Shown: piece after piece, positions 27,625 to 36,974 of the stretch
Layout of the letters: each line of letters starts with the position of its first letter
Numbering within the stretch: position 1 is the first letter of the stretch
Source of the DNA: Vibrio nitrifigilis
GTDB lineage: Bacteria; Pseudomonadota; Gammaproteobacteria; Enterobacterales; Vibrionaceae
DNA length: 64,000 nt
Assembly: GCF_015686695.1 (NCBI RefSeq)
Contig: NZ_JADPMR010000004.1
Location: 186,001-250,000, forward strand
Direction: 5' to 3'
Program-made: the position numbers and the translations under genes
The notes under the pieces: generated by a model
What the model was told of the DNA's origin: nothing
Database searches by the model: none
What the model saw: the letters and a program-made list of their open reading frames with translations, nothing else

Positions 27625-27897
27625 TTAGTGAAGCACTTTTTCAGGTAATAACGTTACCCGGAATAGCGTCACTACTTCACGAATAAAGTTGGCGGTGTAT
27701 TCAATATTGATACTGATAGAACGCCAGCATATCTCATGAATCAAGTCTTGCAGCTTTTTCTCCCGTAAGTGAAATTTATTGATGTCCGCTTCCGTTAACT
27801 GGTTTACTTCATCTTCAAACAGCAATATGAAGTCTTTCAGTGCCGGAAGTTCCTGCTTTGCCATTACTATAAAGGTGGATATATCATCTCGGAACAT
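27625..27897 (-). CDS. Small helical hypothetical protein
   Basis: A 90-residue protein I do not recognise. It appears largely helical and charged (QELPALKDFILLFEDEVNQL, then KFHLREKKLQDLIHEICWRS), has no signal peptide and no membrane helix, and carries a single cysteine. The ATG at 27897 is chosen because GAGGATTAAC precedes it; in-frame ATGs at 27909, 27924 and 27927 lack a site of that quality. It stands alone between cysA and a tautomerase gene. Confidence 0.6.
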   Translation of the reverse strand: MFRDDISTFIVMAKQELPALKDFILLFEDEVNQLTEADINKFHLREKKLQDLIHEICWRSISINIEYTANFIREVVTLFRVTLLPEKVLH

Positions 27898-28286
27898 GTT
27901 AATCCTCATCTTTACTACTCTCATCATTCTCTTATTCTTGTTAGCTGTTAAACGTAAACGATGTTGTCCAATCAACGGTTCTAATTATTGTTACTATCTT
28001 GTGAAAATCTACAAATTAACCCTTTATCAGTACAACATTTGGTAGTTGGTCACACTCTTACATTTCGACATGTTTTCTGAATTATTTGTTCAGAATCTTT
28101 TCAGAAATTGTTTGTCACGGATAATGATAAAAATAAATTGAAATTTTTATTTCATTTTTTTATTATGTGAAAAGTGATGAATAAGCATCAAAGTTTAAAG
28201 AATCAGGTGTTCGCGGCATGCTGGAATTTTCCACTATGAATACCGCCCTTGGTTCATCAATTATGTCGTATTTTGGGAGGAAAAGG

Positions 28287-28676
28287 ATGCCGTTACTGCA
28301 ATTTGATCTTATTGAAGGGCGCTCTGAATCAGAGATTAAAACATTATTGGATACCGCACACGAAGTGGTGCTTGAAGCGTTTCAAGTTCCAGAGCGTGAC
28401 CGCTACCAGTTAGTACGAGAAAACAAACGTTACCAAATGGTTTTTCAAGATACTGGTTTAGGCTTTGAACGCACTGATAACTTTGTATTATTACGTGTGT
28501 TTACCAGTCCGCGTCCTGCCGATCAAAAAGAGAAATTTTTGAAGCTATTGGCGGACAAGTTCAAAGAACGCTGTGGTATTGAAGGTAAAGATTTGATGAT
28601 TACTTTCATCAATAATGATAAGAGTGATTGGAGCTTCGGCTTTGGTGAAGCTCAGTACGTTACTGGCGCTTTATAA
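28287..28676 (+). CDS. Tautomerase family protein
   Basis: A 129-residue protein of the tautomerase superfamily, with long (fused-subunit) length similar to bacterial YusQ-like members. The start MPLLQFDLIEG leaves the catalytic Pro at position 1 after removal of Met. The ATG at 28287 is chosen for this reason and because GGGAGG lies upstream. Conserved pieces include VVLEAFQVPERDRYQ and MITFINNDKSDWSFG. Family members isomerise or decarboxylate small keto acids; the substrate is not known. Confidence 0.88.
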   Translation: MPLLQFDLIEGRSESEIKTLLDTAHEVVLEAFQVPERDRYQLVRENKRYQMVFQDTGLGFERTDNFVLLRVFTSPRPADQKEKFLKLLADKFKERCGIEGKDLMITFINNDKSDWSFGFGEAQYVTGAL

Positions 28677-29273
28677 GGTGTAATGACGTAATCATAATTA
28701 ACCTTCTGTTGGATAATAAAGGAAGAAGCTTATTGCAAGTTTCTTCCTTTTTTTGTTGTTTTCTTTCCTTCATTTCGAGTGATGGACACATTCCAAATTC
28801 TGATTTATTCAAATTTGATCGCTAAATTACGAAATAAATATTCAATTACCTTTTCTAAGCTTTACATATGATATGGCTAAAATACTTAGAGCCATCCATT
28901 CCATAAACAGAAATATAAATAGATATCTTATAATCACTATAAAGTTGATTTTTAATTTAAGATGTTGTTTTTTAGTTGTTTATTTGAATTTGTGATCCAT
29001 GCTTAGTTCCTCGAAATTAGGGTCTTTTTAGTGTGATCGTTCTCCTGTTTCTTTCTATTTTTGGCCAAAAAGCATGAACTACCTAACGAAGATAATTATC
29101 CGTTAATTTAACGTATGGAATTTATATTTCATTAGGGTTTATGATAATGCCATTCGCAGAGCAGGAAAGAACAATAAACAGAAGTGTCGTGCTAAATAAC
29201 CCCTACAACTGGACACTCTGAACTTGAATCTCTGTTGATGTCGATAACGAAACAATGGGTAAGAGGAAGAATT
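28677..29273. other. AT-rich spacer before the sugar-catabolism operon, with a terminator
   Basis: Holds a terminator-like hairpin for the tautomerase gene (AAAGGAAGAA at 28718-28727 with TTCTTCCTTT at 28741-28750 and a T-run). The remaining 520 bases have no convincing gene. It should contain the promoter of the three-gene sugar operon, but I cannot assign one firmly. Confidence 0.5.
28718..28754 (+). terminator. Terminator after the tautomerase gene
   Basis: A 10-bp stem, AAAGGAAGAA with TTCTTCCTTT, followed by seven T. It lies about 40 bases after the stop codon. Confidence 0.8.
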
Positions 29274-30215
29274 ATGAAACTGGCATTGTGTACCGATGTA
29301 CTGGCGGACCTCTCTTTCAGTGACATGTTGAAAAAAGCAAAAAGTTATGGAGTACAAGGTGTTGAGATGACCGCTGGTGGTTGGTCTCCTTGTCCTCATG
29401 TAAACACACGTGAGTTATTAAGCGACAGTGCCAAACTGGCGCAATTTAAAGCAGAACTAGAAGAAAATGAATTAGAAATTGCAGCGCTTAACTGTTCAGG
29501 TAACCCTCTAGCTCCGGGCCTATTAGGTAGTCAGCATAGTGAAAGCAGTTATGCAGCCGCTGAGCTAGCTGGAAAGTTAGGGGTGAAAAAAATCGTAATG
29601 ATGAGTGGTCTTCCTGGTGGTTGCGCTGAAGATACCATTCCAAACTGGATCACTTCGACTGTGTCTTGGCCAGATTACATGCCAGGTGTTGTGGAGTATC
29701 AATGGAACGAAGTTGCTATCCCTTGGTGGAAAAAATTTGCTCAATACGCGAAAGATCAAGGCATTGAACAAATTGCGATTGAAGAATTTCCGAATCAACT
29801 AGTTTATAACCCTGCAACCTTGTTGAAACTGCGTGAAGCAGTTGGCGGCATTATTGGTATGAACCTAGACCCTTCTCACCTCTTTGTTATGGGAGCAGAT
29901 CCAATTGCTGCTGCTCGTAAATTGGAAGGTTCGATTTATCACGTCCACGGTAAGGATGCTCGTATTGAGCGTGGTCTTGCAGATATTGATGGCTTACTTG
30001 AATACCGCCCTGTCACTGATACCAAAAACCGGACATGGAATTATGTTGCGGTAGGGTGTGGCCATGACTTGATGTGGTGGAGAGAGTTTTTCTCAGTGCT
30101 GAGTATGACTGGTTACGATGGTTGGGTTTCTCTAGAAATGGAAGACTTAACTATGTCGGTTGAAGCGGGCATATCCACTTCGATTTCTGCTTTACAGCAA
30201 TCACTGTCTTACTGA
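29274..30215 (+). CDS. Sugar phosphate isomerase/epimerase family TIM-barrel protein
   Basis: A 313-residue xylose-isomerase-like TIM barrel. Metal-ligand candidates are the Glu in AIEEFPNQ near residue 168, the Asp-His pair in MNLDPSHLF near 200, HVHGKDARI near 225 and the late VSLEMEDLTM. The family includes inosose dehydratases and sugar epimerases, so the substrate is not fixed. The ATG at 29274 is chosen because AGAGGAAG precedes it. It is first in an operon with a sugar porter and a second TIM-barrel protein. Confidence 0.88.
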   Translation: MKLALCTDVLADLSFSDMLKKAKSYGVQGVEMTAGGWSPCPHVNTRELLSDSAKLAQFKAELEENELEIAALNCSGNPLAPGLLGSQHSESSYAAAELAGKLGVKKIVMMSGLPGGCAEDTIPNWITSTVSWPDYMPGVVEYQWNEVAIPWWKKFAQYAKDQGIEQIAIEEFPNQLVYNPATLLKLREAVGGIIGMNLDPSHLFVMGADPIAAARKLEGSIYHVHGKDARIERGLADIDGLLEYRPVTDTKNRTWNYVAVGCGHDLMWWREFFSVLSMTGYDGWVSLEMEDLTMSVEAGISTSISALQQSLSY

Positions 30216-30226
30216 GGGGGGAGGTA

Positions 30227-31705
30227 ATGGACCGTACTCGTTATAATGCCAAATACGTATACTGGCTATGTTGTATCGCCACTTTAGGTGGTGTTATGTT
30301 CGGCTTCTCAACTGGGGTAATTGCTGGTGCACTGGACTTTGTTCAACAGCACTTCCAGTTGAATTCCACTGAAACTGGCTGGCTTGTATCCAGTATCTTC
30401 TTCGGCTGTATTTTTGGTGCAGTCATCGCCGGTAAGCTAGCGGACAAATGGGGACGTAAAAAAACCTTACTCCTTGCTACCATTGCATTTATTTTTTCAA
30501 CCATTGGTTCGACATTTGCCGATTCATTCACTGTATTTTCCATAGCGCGTATCATTTCAGGTGTCGCCATTGGTTTTGCAAGTACCGTTGCTCCTATGTA
30601 TATGGGGGAAGTCGCTCCATCAGAGATTCGTGGTAAATCTTCAGGGATTTGGAACCTATCTTTAGTGGGCTCACAAATGGTCATCTTTTTAATCAACTTT
30701 TTGATTGCAAAAGGTATGGCCGACACATGGTTGATTGAAATCGGCTGGCGTTGGATGATGGGGGCTCAATTTGTTCCTGTCGTATTGATGCTGGTATGTA
30801 CGCTGATTCTTCCAGAATCGCCTGATTGGTGTATCAAAAATGGTCGAGTAGATGATGCACTTAAGATATTGAGTAGAATCTACCCAGATTTAAACGAAAA
30901 AGAAGCACGTGCCATTTTTGAAGCTCGCCGAGTTGAAGAAGAAAAAGCCAATGCATCAGCTTCAAAAGGTGCAAACAGCCTAAGCTTTATTTTTAAAACC
31001 CCCGTTCTACGCTACGGACTCATTGTGGGCTGTACGGTCGCTGCTCTGCAACAGCTGACAGGGGCTTCCATCGTGATGTATTACGCTCCGGTTATTTTGC
31101 AAACTGGTGATACTACGAAAGAAATGATTTTATTCCAAACTATCTTTATCGGTTTGTTGAACGCTATCGGTGCCTTTGTGGGAATGAACTTATTTGACCG
31201 TTTTGGCCGTCGACCGGTGATGCAAATCGGGACTGTTGGTTCGGTTCTTGCTCTGCTTATAATTTCTTACAGCATGTATTTCCACCAATCAGGTTACCTA
31301 GCTATCTTTGGCGCTCTGTTCTTTATCGTGATGTTCGCTATCAGTTGGGGGTCTGGTTGTTGGGTGCTGATTTCAGAAATATTCCCAGCACGTATTAAAG
31401 GTTATTCAATGGGCTTGGCTGTTATGTTGATGTGGATCGTTAACTTCATCGTAGCGCAAGTTTTCCCAATGATTAACGATATTCCTGCTCTACAAGAAGC
31501 CTTTAATGGCGCTTTCTCCATGTGGCTCTTTGCGGCGTTAAACGTGTTCTGCCTATTCTTCCTGACACGTTATGTTCCTGAAACAAAAGGCGTTGCCTTG
31601 GAAGATATCGAAGACTTAATCGCAAACCATATGAAACATTTGGCGAATCGTTCAGTGAACCCTACAACAATTGAACATTCAGCCACAAATAACGTGAAGA
31701 GGTAA
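30227..31705 (+). CDS. MFS sugar porter family transporter
   Basis: A 492-residue sugar/H+ symporter with about 12 helices. Family signatures: GKLADKWGRKKTLL after helix 2, RIISGVAIGFASTVAPMYMGE, PESPDWC (a variant of PESPR), the QQLTGASIVMYYAP helix 7 motif, DRFGRRP and the final VPETKGVALEDIE. It belongs with XylE/GalP/IolT-type carriers. GAGGGGGGAGG precedes the ATG. Its place between two isomerases says that it imports their substrate, which I cannot name. Confidence 0.94.
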   Translation: MDRTRYNAKYVYWLCCIATLGGVMFGFSTGVIAGALDFVQQHFQLNSTETGWLVSSIFFGCIFGAVIAGKLADKWGRKKTLLLATIAFIFSTIGSTFADSFTVFSIARIISGVAIGFASTVAPMYMGEVAPSEIRGKSSGIWNLSLVGSQMVIFLINFLIAKGMADTWLIEIGWRWMMGAQFVPVVLMLVCTLILPESPDWCIKNGRVDDALKILSRIYPDLNEKEARAIFEARRVEEEKANASASKGANSLSFIFKTPVLRYGLIVGCTVAALQQLTGASIVMYYAPVILQTGDTTKEMILFQTIFIGLLNAIGAFVGMNLFDRFGRRPVMQIGTVGSVLALLIISYSMYFHQSGYLAIFGALFFIVMFAISWGSGCWVLISEIFPARIKGYSMGLAVMLMWIVNFIVAQVFPMINDIPALQEAFNGAFSMWLFAALNVFCLFFLTRYVPETKGVALEDIEDLIANHMKHLANRSVNPTTIEHSATNNVKR

Positions 31706-31707
31706 TT

Positions 31708-32532
31708 ATGTTTAAAACATTACACGGCGTTTCAACACATTACTGTAACGTACTTACTGAAGTTAGAATCGCTGCTGAAGCGGGTTATGATGCTCTAGAA
31801 TTTCTTCATTATAAATTGCTGCGTTATTTAGATAATGGTGGTTCAACTGCAGAGCTTAAAGCTCGAGTTGATCAATATGGTCTAAAAGTCGCTTGTTTGA
31901 ATGCGTTGATTGATATCGAACGCTACCAAGGTGAAGAAAAAACACAAATGCTCGCTGAAGCGGAACGTTTGACCAAAATTGCAGCCGAGTTGGATTGCCC
32001 AACTATCCAAATTTTGGCTCAACATGGGATTGACCATTTACCACAAGATCAGATCATGGATATCATGACTGAAAATATCTCTCAAATTGCTGATATCGGT
32101 CTTGAACATGGTGTGCGTTACCAAATTGAAGTGATTGCGCATACTAAATTTAATACCTTGCCTCAAGCGTTAGAAGTGATCAAACGTATTGGTAAGCCGA
32201 ATGTGGGTTTGGTTATCGACTTCTGGCACCTATGGGCAACTGGCACTTCAACACCAGCTGATGTTGCAGCGCTTGATCCTAAGTTGATTTTCGGTGTTCA
32301 CTTCTGTGATGGTCGTCGACCAAAAGAAGGAGAAGCTTGGGAAGAAACTGTATTACGAGCTTACATGCCTGGTGAAGGTGATATCGACGTTCAAGCTTGG
32401 ACAGATGCAGTGAAATCTACTGGATTCGATGGTTGTTGGTCTGCTGAGTTGTTTAGTCCTCGTTGTTGGGAAATGGACCATAAAGAGCTTGCTCAACAAG
32501 TCATTGAGAACATGGCTAAATACACGGATTGA
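31708..32532 (+). CDS. Sugar phosphate isomerase/epimerase family TIM-barrel protein (second)
   Basis: A 274-residue xylose-isomerase-like barrel. Likely metal ligands are Glu in YQIEVIAHTKF near residue 144, Asp-His in LVIDFWHLWATG near 173, HFCDGRRP near 198 and the C-terminal WSAELFSPR. It differs strongly from the first TIM barrel of the operon. GAGGTAATT precedes the ATG, only two bases after the transporter stop. It probably acts in sequence with the first one on a sugar or polyol intermediate. Confidence 0.88.
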   Translation: MFKTLHGVSTHYCNVLTEVRIAAEAGYDALEFLHYKLLRYLDNGGSTAELKARVDQYGLKVACLNALIDIERYQGEEKTQMLAEAERLTKIAAELDCPTIQILAQHGIDHLPQDQIMDIMTENISQIADIGLEHGVRYQIEVIAHTKFNTLPQALEVIKRIGKPNVGLVIDFWHLWATGTSTPADVAALDPKLIFGVHFCDGRRPKEGEAWEETVLRAYMPGEGDIDVQAWTDAVKSTGFDGCWSAELFSPRCWEMDHKELAQQVIENMAKYTD

Positions 32533-32575
32533 TAAAATATTTTTGGGCTTTTTACCCAACGATTCGCTATAAAAT

Positions 32576-32608
32576 AAAAGGAAAGCAGTGATTGCTTTCC
32601 TTTTTTTT
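32576..32608 (+). terminator. Terminator of the sugar operon
   Basis: AAAAGGAAAGCA (32576-32587) pairs perfectly with TGCTTTCCTTTT (32593-32604), followed by more T. Confidence 0.9.
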
Positions 32609-32743
32609 GTTTTTTGTAGCGAATCAATCCAAATATAATCAAATTGGATTAATAGAAAAAATGCCATTAGTTTCTGAGTCTTATCCAATTATGCATTACG
32701 ACGTATAATAGGGCACTTTGTATTATTTAACGGAATGTAGGTA

Positions 32744-33667
32744 ATGGGCGTCGACGTCATAGTTAATCAGATTATAGTGTTGTTTCTTTTGATGGGATTA
32801 GGATATTGTTTGGTTAAGTATAAAGTCCTAGATAAAGCGACTTGCGATAAGCTGACTTGGTTATTGTGCTACGTTGTCATGCCATGTTTGATTTTTAATG
32901 CTTTTCAAATTCCGTTTACTGATGAACTGTGGCACAACTTTGTGCTGATGGCAGGGTTAACGTTTGGTATCCATTTTCTGTATATCCTGCTGAGTAAGAT
33001 CTTACTGAATAATCGCCATCTCAAAAAACGTTCGCTAGCAGAACAGATGCAATTTACGGCGGTCTATTCCAATTGTGGCTTTATGGGCCTTCCTTTAGTC
33101 ATGGCTCTGGTTGGTAGTGCAGGGGCTTTTTATGGGTCAGTTTACATTGCGGTAAACGGTCTATTTGTGTGGACTCATGGACTGCTAACTTACTCTGGAC
33201 GTTTTGATCGCCGCTCTTTACTCAAAGTCGCGTTAAACCCTAATACTATCGCTTCAATCGTAGGTTGTTTATTCTTTGTTTTTTCAATCCATTTACCGAC
33301 CCCAGTTCACTCTGCTATTGGTCATGTTGGCACGATGAATACCGCGTTATCTATGATTTTGGTGGGTGCGGCGATGGCTCAAGTCGAAATTCGCAAAATT
33401 TGGCTCAACAGCTACGCCTGGATTAGTGTATTCATGCGTAATCTGCTGTTTCCGGGGATTGTATTGATTGGGCTATTCTCACTTAATATTCAAGGTAATC
33501 TATTAATCATCGCCATGGCGTTAAGTGCGTGCCCTGTCGCTGGCATGTCCGTTCTTTTTGCACAATTAACTGGTAAAGATACTGATTTCCCATGTAAGAG
33601 TTTGACGCTATCAACCATTGCAAGTTTGGTGACTTTGCCGTTGATGCTTGCTTTAGCGTCTTTGTAA
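32744..33667 (+). CDS. AEC (auxin efflux carrier) family transporter
   Basis: A 307-residue membrane protein with about ten helices. Diagnostic are the N-terminal VLFLLMGLGYCLVK, VVMPCLIFNAF, the NCGFMGLPLVMALVG crossover motif (near residue 112) and the C-terminal ALSACPVAGMSVLFA. Bacterial members move malate, malonate or other small carboxylates, or amino acids. It follows the sugar operon terminator by about 140 bases, so it is a separate unit. Confidence 0.9.
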   Translation: MGVDVIVNQIIVLFLLMGLGYCLVKYKVLDKATCDKLTWLLCYVVMPCLIFNAFQIPFTDELWHNFVLMAGLTFGIHFLYILLSKILLNNRHLKKRSLAEQMQFTAVYSNCGFMGLPLVMALVGSAGAFYGSVYIAVNGLFVWTHGLLTYSGRFDRRSLLKVALNPNTIASIVGCLFFVFSIHLPTPVHSAIGHVGTMNTALSMILVGAAMAQVEIRKIWLNSYAWISVFMRNLLFPGIVLIGLFSLNIQGNLLIIAMALSACPVAGMSVLFAQLTGKDTDFPCKSLTLSTIASLVTLPLMLALASL

Positions 33668-34088
33668 TAAGGTCACTTCGAAATATGAAATGAATTAATA
33701 TAAAATATTAGACTCTGTAATTAGACTTTTTGCTCTAGTGTTCTACACTTATTTTGTTTAATTCATGTGAACACGCTCAATACAACGTTTTTGAGACATC
33801 CGTGTTAGTTGCTCATCATCATCATTGATGCGAAGCAAGTGGAATTGGTGGTCAGAGGCCAATATCCGATTGTTTTGTTCAGTGCGGGGGATGAGCTTTT
33901 TTTTATCAAAATTTCACAGCGGAAACGTTCATATTTCTGATGTTCATAAACGTTAAATTTGATAATAACAACTTGTTTATTATTGTTTTAATTGCGTGAC
34001 AACCGTTCATTATCACCTTCCTCACATTGAGCATGTGCTGTGATTGTATATAGTAATATAAGTGTGTATTAAAAGAGGTAAATGACCG
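33668..34088. other. Spacer with a possible gene remnant on the minus strand
   Basis: Between 33916 and 33758 the minus strand has about 50 open codons reading KLIPRTEQNNRILASDHQF then HLLRINDDDEQLTRMSQKR, ended by TAA at 33758-33760. There is a TGA immediately upstream and no good start, so it looks like the C-terminal tail of a decayed gene. I do not recognise the family. The rest of the spacer is AT-rich and holds no other gene. Confidence 0.35.
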
Positions 34089-34745
34089 ATGAGTTCTGTT
34101 TTCGTAGTAGGGGCTGCTGGTAAAGTTGGCCACCAATTAGTGCGTAAGTTAGTGAAAAATGGTCATGATGTCTTAGGGATGGTCCGTAACGATGAGCAAC
34201 AAGAACTACTTCGAGAGTATGGTTCTCACGCTGTGTATGGAGATTTATTAGAACTAGCCGTCCATGAATTAGCGTCTTTGATGAAAGATTCTGAATGTGT
34301 TGTTTTTACTGCCGGGGCGGGTGGTAAAGGTGGTGAAGCGATGACCAATGCCATAGATGGTAAAGGGTTAGAGCTTTGTGTCGATGCAGCTCTGCTTGCT
34401 AAAGTGCCACGGTTTATTCTTGTCTCTGCTTTTCCCGAAGCGGGTAGGGCCAAATTTATTTCTGACACGTTTGAAAATTATATGCAGGTGAAAAAAGCGG
34501 CAGATGTCTATTTAGCTCAATCCACTTTAAAGTGGGTTATTTTGCGTCCGGGTACGTTAACGGATACGGTCGGCAGTGGCTTGGTCAATATGGGGCCAGC
34601 GATTCCTTACGGCGACATTTCACGTGAAGATGTTGCGGCAACGTTGGTCGCCTTAGTCGAGCATGAAGAAGTAGAAAAAAGAATCATTGAGCTAACTCAG
34701 GGAGATACATTTATTGAGCAATCGATTCGCAAACTTAACGAGTAA
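34089..34745 (+). CDS. NAD(P)-binding oxidoreductase, atypical SDR (SDR_a5, YwnB/NmrA-like)
   Basis: A 218-residue Rossmann protein. The dinucleotide motif is VVGAAGKVGHQLVRKL near residue 5; VYGDLLELA near 50, VFTAGAGGKGGEAM near 77 and LRPGTLTD near 158 fit atypical SDRs without a catalytic tyrosine. The ATG at 34089 gives the family start and has AGAGG upstream; an out-of-frame ATG seven bases earlier is not used. The last 32 bases overlap the next gene, so the two are coupled. Confidence 0.88.
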   Translation: MSSVFVVGAAGKVGHQLVRKLVKNGHDVLGMVRNDEQQELLREYGSHAVYGDLLELAVHELASLMKDSECVVFTAGAGGKGGEAMTNAIDGKGLELCVDAALLAKVPRFILVSAFPEAGRAKFISDTFENYMQVKKAADVYLAQSTLKWVILRPGTLTDTVGSGLVNMGPAIPYGDISREDVAATLVALVEHEEVEKRIIELTQGDTFIEQSIRKLNE

Positions 34746-35088
34746 TGCATGCTTGCTAGCTTGTCACTGTGGCAATATTTCACTTGAGTTAAAGTGTACT
34801 CCAACATGGGCTCGTGACTGCAATTGTTCGATTTGTCATAGATATGCTGCGCTTTGGAGTTACGTACCTAAGCCACAATTTTTGGTGACTTGGTCGAAAG
34901 AAGAACCCAAAGGGTATTGTTGGGGCGATGAACAGGTTGTATTTTACCATTGTCCTATCTGTGGATGTATTACTCATTATGTTACGACTGAAAAATGTGA
35001 CGAGCAATTTGTGGCAGTGAATATGCGTATGGCTGAATTAACAATGATCTCGCAGCTATCGATTGAGCACGTTGATAATGCTGAGTAG
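34714..35088 (+). CDS. GFA family zinc-binding protein
   Basis: A 124-residue protein of the glutathione-dependent formaldehyde-activating (GFA/CENP-V) fold. Zinc ligands are visible in ACHCGNISLE, DCNCSICHR and YHCPICGC. Few members have a proven reaction. The start is probably the TTG at 34714 (GGGAG nine bases upstream), which lies inside the preceding SDR gene; a TTG at 34753 is a second choice. No ATG in frame gives a complete first zinc motif. Confidence 0.85.
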   Translation: MSNRFANLTSNACLLACHCGNISLELKCTPTWARDCNCSICHRYAALWSYVPKPQFLVTWSKEEPKGYCWGDEQVVFYHCPICGCITHYVTTEKCDEQFVAVNMRMAELTMISQLSIEHVDNAE

Positions 35089-35127
35089 GTATCAAAGCAT
35101 AAAGGTTACTTGGGGATATAAATAGAA

Positions 35128-35155
35128 AACCAGCCCTAACGAGAGTGGGCTGGTT
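35128..35155 (-). terminator. Terminator of the OppA-like gene
   Basis: AACCAGCCC and GGGCTGGTT form a 9-bp stem. On the minus strand a short T-run follows, so it most likely ends the oppA-like transcript; it also lies just past the GFA gene. Confidence 0.75.
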
Positions 35156-35180
35156 GCAAAGATGACTGAGCCAATGTTTG

Positions 35181-36827
35181 TTAGCTTTTAGGCTTTTTCG
35201 CTTTGATGTACAGATCTTTAGTGTAAATTTTGCCTTCGGCATTGTGCATTGGAAATCCCCCCACGGTAGGGCGTACTAACCTTGCTTGCATGTAATAATA
35301 AATAGGTGCAATGGGCATATCCTGACTTAACATGGATTCTGCTTGGTCGTAATTATGATTACGTTCTCCAAGGTCCGTCGCGACCTGAGCATGATTTATC
35401 ACAGCATCATACGTTGGGTTACTATAAAATGCATAATTACGCTCATTACCTGCAGTAAAAAGACTTAAGAATGTAGAGGCTTCGTTGTAATCGCCACACC
35501 AAGACGCACGCATAATGTCAAAGTTGCCTTGTTTGCGTGATGACAAATAAGACTTCCACTCCTGATTTTCTAACGTAATGTCTGTTCCCAGTGTTTTGTT
35601 CCACATGGAAGTGATCGCTACTGCAATCTCTTTATTGGTTGCACTGGTGTTATACAGCAAAGTTCCTTTTAAAGGGTGTTGTTTATCGAACCCTGCTTCC
35701 TTCATTAACGCTTGAGCTTTCTCATCTCGCTCTTTTTGGGTCATTTGCGCATATTTAGGTTGGGTTGCTTTAAATCCGGCGACATCCTTATGTGCGAATG
35801 TATAGGCTGGGATGTTGCCTACTTGGGTAATGCCATCGGTAATTACATCGCGGTGAATTGCATAGGATAACGCCTGACGAACTTTTGGATTATCGAAAGG
35901 TTTGTGTTGTGTATTGAACGCGTAGTAGTAGGTACAAAGCAGAGGCGTCACTGTATAGGCATCTGCGTGCTCTTTTTTAAGCTTTGGTGCCATTGCCGCT
36001 GGAACATCAGATGTAATATCGACTTCCCCGGTTAAGTATCGGTTCATCGCAGAGTTCTGATTCTCAAATGGGATATAAACCACTTTATTAATGACCGTGT
36101 CTTTATTATCCCAATAGTTAGGATTACGGGTCAGTTCAATACGTTCATTGACTACCCACTTTTTAAGCGTGTAAGCGCCGTTTGACACAATATGGCCCGC
36201 TCGTGCCCAGCGATCCCCATATTTTTCGATAACCGATTTAGGTACTGGCATCATGGCGGTGTGAGCGGTCATCGCAATAAAGTAAGGGACCGGTTTTGAT
36301 AAGGTAATTTGCAACGTATGCGGATCAATCGCTTTTACCCCTAATGAATCTATCGGCTTTTTACCATCAACAATTGCTTCTGCATTTTCAATTTGCGCCA
36401 ATTTCAGATACCACGCGTTAGGTGATGCTGATTTTGGATCGGCGAGTCGACGTAGTGAATAAACGAAATCGTCTGCTGTGATAGGTTGTCCGTTGGACCA
36501 CTTGGCATCCTGACGTAACGTAAATGTATAGACTTTGTTGTCTTGTACAACCCAGTTTGATGCTACACCAGGAATAATATGACCATTTTCATCTTGTATG
36601 ACCAGACCTTCAAAGAGGTCTCGGATAATATGCATTTCAGCTAGGCCCTCCGCTTTCATTGGATCAAGCGTAGCGGCCTCAGCATCGTTACCACGAACAA
36701 GAGTTTGTTCTTTTGCTGGAGTAAGAGTGATATTGTCGGGGATATGAGCAGCGTAGGCGGAAAAAGTGGTTACACTAAAAGCGAGTGAGAATACGCTAGC
36801 ACAAGACTGTTTGATTAATGGATTCAT
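35181..36827 (-). CDS. Periplasmic oligopeptide/murein-peptide binding protein (OppA/MppA family)
   Basis: A 548-residue SBP_bac_5 protein. A signal peptide covers about the first 27 residues (SVFSLAFSVTTFSAYAAH). OppA-type sequence follows: KEQTLVRGNDAEAATLDP, RDLFEGLV, KWSNGQPITADDFVYSLRRL, LCTYYYAFNTQ and ASWCGDYNEASTFL. It closely tracks E. coli OppA and MppA. The ATG at 36827 is chosen for the signal peptide and AAGGA upstream. No permease genes are adjacent. It diverges from mpaA, which favours a role in murein tripeptide recycling. Confidence 0.93.
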   Translation of the reverse strand: MNPLIKQSCASVFSLAFSVTTFSAYAAHIPDNITLTPAKEQTLVRGNDAEAATLDPMKAEGLAEMHIIRDLFEGLVIQDENGHIIPGVASNWVVQDNKVYTFTLRQDAKWSNGQPITADDFVYSLRRLADPKSASPNAWYLKLAQIENAEAIVDGKKPIDSLGVKAIDPHTLQITLSKPVPYFIAMTAHTAMMPVPKSVIEKYGDRWARAGHIVSNGAYTLKKWVVNERIELTRNPNYWDNKDTVINKVVYIPFENQNSAMNRYLTGEVDITSDVPAAMAPKLKKEHADAYTVTPLLCTYYYAFNTQHKPFDNPKVRQALSYAIHRDVITDGITQVGNIPAYTFAHKDVAGFKATQPKYAQMTQKERDEKAQALMKEAGFDKQHPLKGTLLYNTSATNKEIAVAITSMWNKTLGTDITLENQEWKSYLSSRKQGNFDIMRASWCGDYNEASTFLSLFTAGNERNYAFYSNPTYDAVINHAQVATDLGERNHNYDQAESMLSQDMPIAPIYYYMQARLVRPTVGGFPMHNAEGKIYTKDLYIKAKKPKS

Positions 36828-36974
36828 AAACGCGTCCTTGGAAAAGGTTACGGGCCCTAGGTTATGCACAATGAACATACTATACCTGTTATGCTATTAA
36901 GTTACAGTGGGTAGAATCGGATTAATATCAAGATGTTGAATTTATGTGCGAATGGATAATGGATTGGTGATGAT

